Below, piece by piece: positions 36,035 through 44,256 of a stretch of DNA of 64,000 nucleotides. The stretch is from positions 2,232,001 to 2,296,000 of the forward strand of contig NZ_JAUSQL010000001.1 in assembly GCF_030811095.1 (NCBI RefSeq), read 5' to 3'. The translations under genes were made by a program, and so were the position numbers. How positions within the stretch are numbered: the stretch's first letter is position 1; the number at the start of each line of letters is the position of its first letter. The notes below the pieces were generated by a model. That model was not told where the DNA came from and searched no databases. It saw nothing but the letters and a program-made list of their open reading frames with translations. The DNA comes from Trueperella abortisuis (lineage in GTDB: Bacteria; Actinomycetota; Actinomycetes; Actinomycetales; Actinomycetaceae).

Positions 36035-37060
36035 ATGAAAGCAGTTGTTGTACACGGCAAGGATGACCTTCGGGTCGACGACGTTGCGGAGCCCATCTGC
36101 GGGCCCGACGACGTGCTGGTTGCCATCGAATGGGGCGGCATTTGCGGCTCCGACATCTCCTACTGGAAGAACGGCGCCTCGGGAACGGCTGTGCTCTCTG
36201 AGCCGCTCGTGCTTGGGCACGAGGTGGCGGGCCACGTGGCTAAAGTGGGCAAGAATGTGACCGGCGTTAAGGAAGGCGCCCGCGTGACGATCCATCCGGC
36301 CACCTACGTCGGTGATCACGAGATGCCCGCCGACATCGCCGAGCGCACCAACCTGTGGCCGGAGGTGCGTTACTTCGGCTCGGCAGCGTTCAAGCCGCAC
36401 GAGCAGGGCGGGTTCTCGGCGTACCGCGTTGTTCGCCCGGATCAGCTACGGTATCTGCCCGACGCGGTGTCGACGAAGGACGGCGCCCTCGCCGAGCCCT
36501 TCGGCGTGGCGATCCACGCGGTCAAGCGTGCCGGGGAGGTTTCGGGGCGCACGGTGCTCGTCAATGGCGCGGGTCCGATCGGCGTACTGGTCGTGGCCGC
36601 AGCGAAGGCGGCCGGGGCAAAGAAGATCTACGCTTCCGACCTCTCTGCCGCCTCGCTCGAGATCGCCGCAAAAATGGGTGCTGACGAGACGATCAACGTG
36701 GCCGAAGGCGAGACGCTCCCCTCCGACGTCGACGTCGCCCTGGAAGCTTCCGGCGCCCCCGCCGCCCTTGGCAACGTGGTTGCAGCGACGCGCCGCGGCG
36801 GCACGGTCGTTCAGGTGGGCAACCTCCCGGGCGGTGAGGTCAAGGCCGTGCTCGGCAACATCGTGACCCGCGAAATCGACTACCGCGGTTCATACCGATT
36901 CATCGACGAAATCACCGACGCCGTGGAGCTCATGGCCAACGGCGTTGACGTGAGCCCGCTGCAAACCCACGAATTCGGGATCGACGACGCCACACAGGCC
37001 TTCGCCACCGCCGCTGATCGGTCCACCGGGTCGTCAAAGGTGATGCTCAAGCTCAGCTAG
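36035..37060 (+). CDS. Zinc-dependent alcohol dehydrogenase, L-idonate 5-dehydrogenase-like
   Basis: From ATG 36035 (MKAVVVHGKDDLRV; GGAAGGGAATACC before it) the 341-residue protein is a medium-chain dehydrogenase. It has the catalytic zinc region GGICGSDISYW and GHEVAGHVAKVG, the AEPFGVAIHAVKRAG loop and a Rossmann motif VNGAGPIGVLVVAAAKAAGAKKIYASD. The structural-zinc four-cysteine loop is missing, as in idonate/xylitol-type members. It oxidises a sugar alcohol or sugar acid with NAD(P). It lies 43 bases after the transporter, so both are likely one transcript. Confidence 0.85.
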   Translation: MKAVVVHGKDDLRVDDVAEPICGPDDVLVAIEWGGICGSDISYWKNGASGTAVLSEPLVLGHEVAGHVAKVGKNVTGVKEGARVTIHPATYVGDHEMPADIAERTNLWPEVRYFGSAAFKPHEQGGFSAYRVVRPDQLRYLPDAVSTKDGALAEPFGVAIHAVKRAGEVSGRTVLVNGAGPIGVLVVAAAKAAGAKKIYASDLSAASLEIAAKMGADETINVAEGETLPSDVDVALEASGAPAALGNVVAATRRGGTVVQVGNLPGGEVKAVLGNIVTREIDYRGSYRFIDEITDAVELMANGVDVSPLQTHEFGIDDATQAFATAADRSTGSSKVMLKLS

Positions 37061-37163
37061 GTCACGAGGCGCTGGCGCGGCCGGCGCGCCGTGGGCATAG
37101 TTCGTCCATGCACGCAGGCGCCGGCAACCGCTGGTGATGCGCCGGCACGGGCACGAAGCAAGC

Positions 37164-37212
37164 CTTGGCAATGGGGAGGGCGCCCCTCGCGGGTGCCCTC
37201 CCCATTGCCAAG
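37164..37212. terminator. 18-bp perfect hairpin after the dehydrogenase gene
   Basis: CTTGGCAATGGGGAGGGC (37164-37181) pairs perfectly with 37195-37212, leaving a 13-base loop. It lies about 100 bases past the dehydrogenase stop. There is no U-tract, and the hairpin is the same on both strands. The remaining gap to 37498 shows no other gene. Confidence 0.7.
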
Positions 37213-37498
37213 CCCCTGGGTGGCGCGTCTCTTTCCTGCCCTGGCTGGCGCGGGCCGCGCCGATCCCCGTGCGGCCCGCCGGCCAGCATATCCCGCGCCC
37301 TCTCGCCTTGTGCTCGCGGCTGAAAGATATTGCTCAACGCAATAACTCCAAGGTTGCCGGGACTCGCCTTGAGAAATTCTCCTAGCATTGAACATGTATC
37401 AGATTGGCCGTTGCGGGCGTCGAGTAGCGCGGTTTGGTCTTTCAGACGCAGACCGGCGCGCCCTCCAGTCCGCGAACACCCCACCGCAAGGAGAAACT

Positions 37499-37969
37499 AT
37501 GACCGACTACCGCGTATTAGTGGAAGTAACGCAATACCCTCAGGCTGTGCGCATCGTCGACGGGCTTTCGGACGCCGGCTTCCCCGTAGAGCACACCCGC
37601 ATCGTTGGTACCGACATCGAGACCGTCGAGGACGTTCACGGCCGAAAAACTGTGTGGACCTCCGCGCTCATGGGTGCACTATCCGGCCTCTGGTTCGGCA
37701 TCTTCGTCGGCCTGATGTTCTGGATCCTCGCCCCGGGCCTTGGCCTGCTCGCGAACTTCGGCTGGCCTGTGCTGTTCGGAGTCCTTTTCGGTGGCTTCTG
37801 GGGGCTCATCGCACACGCACTGACGGGCGGACGGCGCGACTTCACCTCGACGCACGGGCTTCGTGCTCACCGCTACGAGGTTCAGGTTCGCGCCGAGTAC
37901 CTCGCTCGAGCCTACGAGCTACTCTCGGAGAAGGGTATTCGTCCCACCGAGACTGAGACCTCTTACTAA
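37499..37969 (+). CDS. General stress protein 17M-like membrane protein
   Basis: From ATG 37499 (MTDYRVLVEVTQYPQAVRIVDGLSDAGFPVEHTRIVG; ribosome site AAGGAGAAACT) the protein has 156 residues. The N-terminal domain resembles the YflT/GSP17M family. Two adjacent glycine-rich hydrophobic segments follow (ALMGALSGLWFGIFVGLMFWI and WPVLFGVLFGGFWGLIAHAL), then a soluble end (YEVQVRAEYLARAYELL). Such proteins occur widely in actinobacteria; the molecular role is unknown. Confidence 0.8.
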   Translation: MTDYRVLVEVTQYPQAVRIVDGLSDAGFPVEHTRIVGTDIETVEDVHGRKTVWTSALMGALSGLWFGIFVGLMFWILAPGLGLLANFGWPVLFGVLFGGFWGLIAHALTGGRRDFTSTHGLRAHRYEVQVRAEYLARAYELLSEKGIRPTETETSY

Positions 37970-38040
37970 AGCAACTACGAACCTCGCTGCCACCCGCCCG
38001 CACGCTGATAGAATAGAGCGGACGCCGAAAGGATATGTGC

Positions 38041-39366
38041 ATGCAGCCGTACGAGACCTTCGCTGAACCGCTCACCATCATGGCCGATGGGACGATCAAG
38101 CAGCTCAACCCATTTTCGGGAACGGAGGTGTGGACTGTACCGGGGCGCGCGAACCGTCCGCTGGGTATCAAGAACCCGGATCCGCAGCCGCTCGACCCGG
38201 CGCACGACGGTCGCCACTGCGCCTTCTGTACTCAGCGCGTGCTGGAGACCCCACCGGAAAAGTCTCGGCTGATCCGCAAGGGCGAGGATGCCGAGATCAT
38301 CCAGACCGACTCGGTGGACATGCTCTCCAAGCAGTGGGAGTTCCGGCGCGTGCCAAACCTGTTCGAAATCCTGTCTTTTGACTATTGGGCCGCGAACTAC
38401 GACTACAAGCTCCCCTCGGCCGCCCAGCGCCGGATGGATCACTACGTTGCAGACCCGGCGGGCCGCACCCACGTCATGGCCGTGTTGCGCAACAAGTTCG
38501 CTTCGAAGATGAGCCCACAGGAATTCGACGATCTGCCGGAAGACGAGAAGCTCAAGGGCGCCTACTCCTTCTTTGGCGGAGGCCATGACCTGATCCTCAG
38601 CCGGCGCCACTTCGTGGATGGAGCGACGGACGATACGCAGCTGGCGGCGTCGGGAACGCTGACCCCGCAGGAGCATGAGTGGTACATGCGCATGACGATC
38701 GAGGCTATGCGCGACCTGTATGAGACGAACCGGTACGTGCGTTACGTGCAAGTCTTCCAGAATTGGCTTAAGCCGGCCGGCGCCTCGTTCGACCACCTGC
38801 ACAAACAGCTGGTGGCCATCGATCAGCGCACTGTTAACGGGCGGATGGAAGTGGTCAAGGTGCGTAACAACCCGAACCTCTACAACGAGGCGGGCGTCAA
38901 TTACGCCAGCTACCACAACCTGGTGATCGCGGAGAACAAGCACGCGGTGGCGATCGCGGGATTCGGTCACCGCTACCCCACGTTGGAGATCTGGTCGAAG
39001 TCACCGCATATCCAGCCGTGGGAGCACACCCGCGATGAGCAGCGCGCCATGTCCGACCTCGTCCACGCGATGCACGCCGCCACCGGCGCCAACGTGCCCA
39101 CGAACGAGGAGTGGTACACGAAGCCGATCGATTCCGACGTCAACATGCCGTGGCGGATCCTGCTCAAGTGGCGCGTGTCCACCCTCGCCGGCTTCGAGGG
39201 CGGGTCGAAGATTTACGTCAACACGATTGACCCGTGGACTCTTCGCGACCGCGTGGTGCCAAAGCTGCTCGAGCTACGTGCGGAGGGCAAACTCGCCGCC
39301 GGCATCTCGGTGGCCACCGAGTGCTCGTGCGAGGTCAACTGCCTCAAGTACAACCCGGCGCTCTAG
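38041..39366 (+). CDS. DUF4921 family protein, HIT/GalT-like
   Basis: The 441-residue protein resembles galactose-1-phosphate uridylyltransferase-like members of the HIT superfamily. It has HCAFCTQRVLETPPEKSRLI (CxxC zinc site) near residue 60, NLFEILSFDYW, VQVFQNWLKPAGASFDHLHKQLVAID (HxH-type active site) and a C-terminal ECSCEVNC cluster. The substrate is not established. I start at ATG 38041 because AAAGGAT lies six to seven bases before it; another ATG is two codons upstream. It is monocistronic. Confidence 0.8.
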   Translation: MQPYETFAEPLTIMADGTIKQLNPFSGTEVWTVPGRANRPLGIKNPDPQPLDPAHDGRHCAFCTQRVLETPPEKSRLIRKGEDAEIIQTDSVDMLSKQWEFRRVPNLFEILSFDYWAANYDYKLPSAAQRRMDHYVADPAGRTHVMAVLRNKFASKMSPQEFDDLPEDEKLKGAYSFFGGGHDLILSRRHFVDGATDDTQLAASGTLTPQEHEWYMRMTIEAMRDLYETNRYVRYVQVFQNWLKPAGASFDHLHKQLVAIDQRTVNGRMEVVKVRNNPNLYNEAGVNYASYHNLVIAENKHAVAIAGFGHRYPTLEIWSKSPHIQPWEHTRDEQRAMSDLVHAMHAATGANVPTNEEWYTKPIDSDVNMPWRILLKWRVSTLAGFEGGSKIYVNTIDPWTLRDRVVPKLLELRAEGKLAAGISVATECSCEVNCLKYNPAL

Positions 39367-39410
39367 GGTTGACGCCGCCCGGGCGCAAGCGGCTAGCCCC
39401 GCGTGCCCGT

Positions 39411-39520
39411 CCCCGACAGTTCACTTGAGGATTTAGCCCAGCACGCGACACTTCAATTGAATATACCGGCTACCGATCGCGATATGGGCCTACTTGGCCC
39501 CATATTCATGACTTGTGTCG
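39411..39520. repeat. Dispersed 75-bp hairpin repeat, copy C, with a partial second copy
   Basis: 39446-39520 runs from CGACACTTCAATTGAATAT through CCGGCTACCGATCGCGATAT to CATGACTTGTGTCG, with ATATGGGCC/GGCCCCATAT as an internal stem. Immediately before, 39411-39436 (CCGACAGTTCACTTGAGG) repeats the beginning of copy B. It lies between the convergent DUF4921 and ABC-transporter genes. Confidence 0.8.
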
Positions 39521-39532
39521 AGCGCCTGCCGG

Positions 39533-40237
39533 CTAAGAGATGAGGCGGCGGACCGTGTCCGAGGCCGGGTATGCGCGCAACTCCTCGGCGGTGCCGACCT
39601 GGACGAGTCGCCCGGCGTCCATGACGCCGATGCGGTCGGCCACGTTGAGGGCCTCCTCGCGGTCGTGGGTCACGTAGATCGCGGTGGCACCCACGCCGGC
39701 GAGGACCTGGCGCAGCTGGGAGGACAGGCGCGTGCGCAGGATGCGGTCGAGCGCGGAAAGCGGTTCGTCAAGCAGGATGAGGTCCGGGCGCGGGGCCAGC
39801 GAGCGGGCGAGCGCCACGCGCTGAGCCTGACCGCCCGAGAGCGTGGAAATCGGGCGGCTACCATAGCCGGCCAAGCCCACCAGCTCCAACAGCTCAGCGA
39901 CGCGCTTCTTGCGCTCGGCCTTGGCAACCTTCGCCGCCTCCAGCCCGTAGCCGATGTTGCCCTCCACTGAGCGGTGCGGGAAAAGCTGGCCGTCCTGGAA
40001 AACCATCCCGATGTTACGTAGATGAACCGGAACCCCGGTGAGGTCACGCTCGCCCAAGATCACCCGGCCCGTCGCAGGCTCCAAACCCGCCACCGCCCGC
40101 AGCAGCGAGGACTTCCCCGAGCCCGACTCACCTAGGAGAGCCAGAATCTGGCCCGTCTGCACAGTGAATGACACCCCCTTAACCGCGTGAACCGGCGGCT
40201 GATCGTAGGACAGGTCGACGTTCTCTACATTCAGCAT
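39533..40237 (-). CDS. Thiamine ABC transporter ATP-binding protein
   Basis: The 234-residue ATPase has Walker A LLGESGSGKSSLLRA, signature TLSGGQAQRVALARSLA, Walker B DLILLDEPLSALD and the switch histidine VTHDREEAL. It drives import of thiamine or a thiamine phosphate by analogy with ThiQ. The assignment to thiamine rests on the TPP riboswitch before the operon. It is the last of three genes. Confidence 0.9.
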   Translation of the reverse strand: MLNVENVDLSYDQPPVHAVKGVSFTVQTGQILALLGESGSGKSSLLRAVAGLEPATGRVILGERDLTGVPVHLRNIGMVFQDGQLFPHRSVEGNIGYGLEAAKVAKAERKKRVAELLELVGLAGYGSRPISTLSGGQAQRVALARSLAPRPDLILLDEPLSALDRILRTRLSSQLRQVLAGVGATAIYVTHDREEALNVADRIGVMDAGRLVQVGTAEELRAYPASDTVRRLIS

Positions 40238-40249
40238 TGTTCCCCCATT

Positions 40250-41872
40250 TTAGAAAGCTCCCCTTGCCCTGCCCGGACGCACGAGATCCGTCACGAACAT
40301 GATCGCCCCCGTCAGCCCCGCCAGGACCACCGAGCCCGCGAGCGCCATGCCGTAGTTGTCCACCCCCGGCCGGCCAAGCAGCTTCGAGATGAGCACGGGT
40401 AGCGTCTGGTAGTCGGGGCTGGCCAGGAATGACGTCGCCCCGAACTCCCCGAGCGAGATCGCGAACGCGAACCCGAAGGCGATCCCCAGGCCGCGCGCCA
40501 TGATGGGCAGGTCGATGGTTGCCGCCACGCGCACCGGGCTCGCCCCGAGCGTGGCGGCCGCCTCGCGCATTCGCGGATCGATCGCGCGCAACATGGGCAC
40601 CAACGAGCGCACCACCAGCGGCAACGCCACCACCGCCTGAGCCAGCGGCACAATCAGCCCGGTCGGCACGCCCTGCACGCGCCCCCACGTCACAAGGAAG
40701 CCGAATCCGACAGTCACCGCGGAGATGCCCAGCGGCAACAGCACGACCCCGTCGGCCACCCGCTGGGCCGTGCGCGCGAGGCGAGCGCGCGGATGCCGCG
40801 ACAACGCGAAAGCAAGAATGGCGCCCACGACGAGCGAAAGCGTCGCCGCGTCGAGCGCAATCCGCACCGAGTGGTCAAGCGCGTCAAGGACCGAGGTTCC
40901 ACCCGCGAAGCCAGCGCCGGGGGTGGCCAGCACCCGGTAATTGCGTAGCGACCACTGCCCGTCGGAGCGCAGCGAGCCTGCCAGCAGGCCGAGGAGCGGC
41001 GCCGCGAGGAAGACCAGCACGGCCGCCGTCGTGACAATTGCGGGGATCGCCGCGCGCGTGGGGCGCGTGGGCGGGCGTGGCGTCACATCTAGGGCTCGCT
41101 CAGTGCGCGAGGACGTCGCGGTCGAGACGACGAGCGCCGCCACCACGATGACCAGCTGGAGCACCGACAATACGGCGGCGTGTCCGAGGTCAAGGTAGGC
41201 GGTGGACTGGACATAGATCTCCGACTCCAGCGTGCCGTAGCCGGGCCGACCGAGGGTCTGGACAATCCCGAAGCTCGTGGAACAAAACAGGAAGACGAGC
41301 CCACCACCGGCCGCTATCGCCGGGCCGAGCTGCGGTAGCGTCACCGTAAAGAAGGCACGCGTGGGGCTCGCGCCGAGGGTGCGCGCCGCGTCGGTGAGGT
41401 CGGCGATCCCCGCCCACATCGACCCCACCGTCCGCACCACCACGGCGTAGTTGAAGAACACCATCGCGAGCACCACGGCCGTCGTCGTCTGGCCAAGTTT
41501 CAGGAAGCCGAGCGGACCGGCGTCGTCGAGCAGGGCGCGAAAGGCGACACCCACCACCACGGTCGGCAGCGCGAACGGCGCGGTCGCGAACGCGCGCGCC
41601 ACCCGCGCCCCCGGAAGTCTCAGCCGGTAGAGCACGTAGGCGCCCGGAACCCCCAACACCACCGAAATGGCGGTGGCCGCGACCGCCATGCCGAGCGTCT
41701 GCCCGACGATTCGCCAGGTGCGCCCCTGCCCCAGAACCTCGCCGAACTGCGCCGGATCCCCCAGGCCCATGCCAAGCATGCGGCCCACCGGCCACAGGAA
41801 AAACAACACAAGGAAGAGCGCCGGCACCGCCAGCGCCACCACCCATCCGACATGGGCGACTCTCCCTTTCAT
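40250..41872 (-). CDS. Thiamine ABC transporter permease (fused, two-domain)
   Basis: The 540-residue protein has about twelve membrane helices in two homologous halves, each ending in an EAA-type loop (DAARTLGASPTRAFFTVTLPQLGPAIAAG and EAAATLGASPVRVAATIDLPIMARGLG). This ThiP-type layout lets one polypeptide form both permease subunits. It begins three bases after the binding-protein gene and ends 12 bases before the ATPase gene. Confidence 0.9.
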   Translation of the reverse strand: MKGRVAHVGWVVALAVPALFLVLFFLWPVGRMLGMGLGDPAQFGEVLGQGRTWRIVGQTLGMAVAATAISVVLGVPGAYVLYRLRLPGARVARAFATAPFALPTVVVGVAFRALLDDAGPLGFLKLGQTTTAVVLAMVFFNYAVVVRTVGSMWAGIADLTDAARTLGASPTRAFFTVTLPQLGPAIAAGGGLVFLFCSTSFGIVQTLGRPGYGTLESEIYVQSTAYLDLGHAAVLSVLQLVIVVAALVVSTATSSRTERALDVTPRPPTRPTRAAIPAIVTTAAVLVFLAAPLLGLLAGSLRSDGQWSLRNYRVLATPGAGFAGGTSVLDALDHSVRIALDAATLSLVVGAILAFALSRHPRARLARTAQRVADGVVLLPLGISAVTVGFGFLVTWGRVQGVPTGLIVPLAQAVVALPLVVRSLVPMLRAIDPRMREAAATLGASPVRVAATIDLPIMARGLGIAFGFAFAISLGEFGATSFLASPDYQTLPVLISKLLGRPGVDNYGMALAGSVVLAGLTGAIMFVTDLVRPGRARGAF

Positions 41873-41875
41873 GCG

Positions 41876-42886
41876 TTAGCGGCCTTCGCGCAGCTCAGAC
41901 CATTCCTTCCGCCAAGCTTCGCGGTTGCCCACCACCTTGGGGTCGGGCGTGAGCGAGTCGGCGGGCCGCTGAGCATAGGTCTGCCACTCGCTCGGCAACG
42001 CAACGTCGGCCACCGGGTACATGTACATCGTCTCCGGGATCTCGGACTGGACCCGATCGGAGAGCATGAAGTCGATGAACTTCTGCGCCCCTTCTCGGTT
42101 CTTCGCGCCCTTGACCACGCCGGCGTACTCCGTCTGCGCCACGCACGTGCCGGGAACCGTGACGAAGGCGCCCTCGCCGTAGGCAGGCGAGGAGGCGTAG
42201 GACAGGACGAGCGGGTATGCCCCCTTGCCGTCCGAGGCGGAAAAGTCGGTGTAAAAGGCGTCAGACCAGGAGTCGGCCACCTTCGTGCCGTTGTCAAGCA
42301 GGTCTGTCCAGTACTGCTGCCAGTTATCGCCAGCCTCCTCGATCGTGCCCACGAGGAAGGCCAGGCCGGGGCTGGAGGTGACCGGGTTCGTCACCACCAG
42401 CAGATCCTTATACTCGGGCTTGGTCAGGTCCGCAAACGAGGCGGGCAGCTCGAGGTCGTGATCCTCGAAGTAGGTAACGTCCGCGTTGAGGCACACGTCG
42501 CCGTAGTCGATCGCGGTCAGGTCGCCAATGCGGCGATCCGCGCCCGGATCCGGTTGGGGCACGTAGGCGTCGATGACGCCGGCGTCCAGCGCGGTCTGGG
42601 CGGAGAAGTTGTCGATGCCGAAGACGGCGTCCACGGTCGGATTGTCTTTATTGAGGATGAGCTGGTTGAGGACCATGCCGGCGTCGCCGGGGGCGGTGGT
42701 CTTCAGCGTCATGCCCGTCTCTTCCTCGAAAGCCGCCTTGGCTTCGTCGGAGATGGTGAACGAGTCGTGGGTGAGGACGGTGACCGTCTCGCCCGTCGTC
42801 TTGACTTGGTCAACGGCAGAACATGCCGCCATCGTCGCGGTAAGTGTGGCCGAAAGCGCCACGACGAAAAGGCTCTTCGCCTTCAT
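41876..42886 (-). CDS. Thiamine-binding lipoprotein of the ABC transporter
   Basis: From ATG 42886 (MKAKSLFVVALSATLTATMAACSAVDQ) the protein has 336 residues with a lipoprotein signal (lipobox MAAC, lipidated Cys near residue 22). It is therefore anchored outside the cell membrane. The mature part, ETVTVLTHDSFTISDEAKAAFEEETGMTL and VDAVFGIDN, is typical of the TbpA/ThiB group. GGGAGGAAAA precedes the start, and this ribosome site can be masked by an upstream CCTCCC. The TPP riboswitch lies directly upstream. Confidence 0.9.
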   Translation of the reverse strand: MKAKSLFVVALSATLTATMAACSAVDQVKTTGETVTVLTHDSFTISDEAKAAFEEETGMTLKTTAPGDAGMVLNQLILNKDNPTVDAVFGIDNFSAQTALDAGVIDAYVPQPDPGADRRIGDLTAIDYGDVCLNADVTYFEDHDLELPASFADLTKPEYKDLLVVTNPVTSSPGLAFLVGTIEEAGDNWQQYWTDLLDNGTKVADSWSDAFYTDFSASDGKGAYPLVLSYASSPAYGEGAFVTVPGTCVAQTEYAGVVKGAKNREGAQKFIDFMLSDRVQSEIPETMYMYPVADVALPSEWQTYAQRPADSLTPDPKVVGNREAWRKEWSELREGR

Positions 42887-42890
42887 TTTT

Positions 42891-42910
42891 CCTCCCAATA
42901 GTTCGGGAGG
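42891..42910 (-). promoter_or_regulatory. Ribosome-site-sequestering hairpin
   Basis: On the minus strand CCTCCC (42910-42905) can pair with the Shine-Dalgarno GGGAGG (42896-42891) over an 8-base loop, hiding it four bases before the ATG. This suggests that the TPP riboswitch controls translation. A second hairpin, CCCGGGC/GCCCGGG, lies just upstream (42911-42927). Confidence 0.65.
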
Positions 42911-42933
42911 GCCCGGGCGTGCCCGGGGAGAGC

Positions 42934-43016
42934 TCGACTTCCTTCGCCGGTGCTAACCGGAGCAGGTTCGAGGGTCTGCGTTGCCGCACTCTCAGCGCTG
43001 ATGCGCTCCCCTGTCG
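42934..43016 (-). ncRNA. TPP riboswitch (THI element)
   Basis: The minus strand holds the conserved THI-box parts in order: CAGGGGAGC, GCTGAGAGTGCGG, CAGACCCTCGAACCTG, CTCCGGTTAGCACCGGCG and GAAGGAAG. The riboswitch binds thiamine pyrophosphate and here should shut off the thiamine transporter genes when the cofactor is plentiful. Confidence 0.95.
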
Positions 43017-43192
43017 TATGCTCCACGCTACCAAATCGGCGCCGACGACGTCGACCGGGTCACGATACGCACACGTCGGCGCCTCGCGGGGCGCCTCGGT
43101 CAGTTCGGGAGCGTTTCAGGAGCGCTTCGCCGTCGCCGCGCTGAGCGCGCCGGGCGCGGGCTCTCAACGCGTGACGCGCACAAGGGCGAGAG

Positions 43193-43432
43193 CTAAGCCC
43201 CGTACCACTGCGCCGCCTTGCGCTTGAGCGCCGCGGACACAACTGCCGAGACGACGGCTGTCACCGCAGTGAAAACGACGACGTCTCGCATCGGCATCTG
43301 CATCATCTCCGCCTCGTCGGCGGGGCGGTGCTTGCCCAGCCCCTTCTCCCACACCTGGTTGACCACCAGGTTCGAGGCGGCGCCCGCCGCTCCAGCGATT
43401 CCGAGCGTGATCAGTCTCCATCCGATGTTCAT
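43193..43432 (-). CDS. DUF4235 small membrane protein
   Basis: The protein has 79 residues from ATG 43432 (MNIGWRLITLGIAGAAGAASNLVVNQVWEKGLG). Two hydrophobic segments flank a polar middle (KHRPADEAEMMQMPMRD), as in the actinobacterial DUF4235 family of unknown role. The ATG one codon earlier lies too close to GGAGGA, so the second is preferred. It stands alone between the thiamine and Mrp operons. Confidence 0.8.
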   Translation of the reverse strand: MNIGWRLITLGIAGAAGAASNLVVNQVWEKGLGKHRPADEAEMMQMPMRDVVVFTAVTAVVSAVVSAALKRKAAQWYGA

Positions 43433-43528
43433 CATTCCTCCATAAGTCTGGTTGGTCTCATACTAGTATCTGGCCGATCTATCCGCCGAGGCGAGGGCCG
43501 CCCCGGTTCCGCAGGGCGTCCGGCGCGC

Positions 43529-43888
43529 TCACCCGCGGTCGTCGCCGGTGGTCATGTCCTCGCCGAGCTCGTCGATAACGAGCGCGCTCTTGTCGATCCG
43601 GCCCGTGCGATACCCTGCCCGCGACATCATGTGCGCCGAAATTGGCGCCGTGATCAGCTGGAATCCAATCACCAGCATCATCGTCCACGTCATCGTCGAG
43701 CTGCGCACGATGAGCGAGACCCCCACCATGAGCATGATGAGCGAGAACGTCTGCGGCTTGGTGGCCACATGCTGAATCGAGAGCAGGTCGCGGAAGCGGA
43801 ACACCCCGATCGCGGCGATGAGCGTAAACAGTGAGCCGATGACGATGAGCGTGATACCCACCCAGTCTGCGATGAGTTCCCAGTTCAC
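43529..43888 (-). CDS. mnhG: Mrp antiporter subunit G
   Basis: This is a small subunit of the multisubunit Na+/H+ antiporter. From GTG 43888 (VNWELIADWVGITLIVIGSLFTLIAAIGVFRFRDLLSIQHVATKPQT) the protein has 119 residues and three membrane helices, with the family motif IGVFRFRDLL...H. GGGGAGGCGGCC precedes the start, which overlaps the mnhF stop. It is the last gene of the operon. Confidence 0.92.
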   Translation of the reverse strand: MNWELIADWVGITLIVIGSLFTLIAAIGVFRFRDLLSIQHVATKPQTFSLIMLMVGVSLIVRSSTMTWTMMLVIGFQLITAPISAHMMSRAGYRTGRIDKSALVIDELGEDMTTGDDRG

Positions 43889-44256
43889 GGCCGCCTCCCC
43901 TCGTCGACGACGCCCGTGCGGCCGGTCTCGCCGCGCGCGGGGATACCCGGGCCGGCGCCCCCTTGCCGGGCGCCCTCCCGGTCGGGCAGACGTTTGCCGC
44001 CCACGGAGGGGGCGAGGAAGCGGGCGAGCGTGGTCGAGCCGACGAAACCGACCAGGGACAGCGCCACAAACAGCGCGAGCAGATCCGCGCGTCGGGTGAG
44101 CGCGGCGAGCAGGGCGACCGCGCCGATGACCACCGAGGTCATGACGTCGAGCGCGACCATGCGCTCCAGCGCCGTCGGTCCGCGAAAGATGCGCATCAGT
44201 ACCAGTAGCGCCGCGACGAACAGCAGCGCCATGCACGCGCCGAGCAGGTAGGTCAT
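43885..44256 (-). CDS. mnhF: Mrp antiporter subunit F
   Basis: The 123-residue protein has three membrane helices with the MrpF motif MRIFRGPTALERMVALDVMTSVVIGAVAL. An extended polar C-terminal tail of about 35 residues (SVGGKRLPDREGARQGGAG...) exceeds the usual length of about 90. The start overlaps the mnhE stop. Confidence 0.92.
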   Translation of the reverse strand: MTYLLGACMALLFVAALLVLMRIFRGPTALERMVALDVMTSVVIGAVALLAALTRRADLLALFVALSLVGFVGSTTLARFLAPSVGGKRLPDREGARQGGAGPGIPARGETGRTGVVDEGRRP

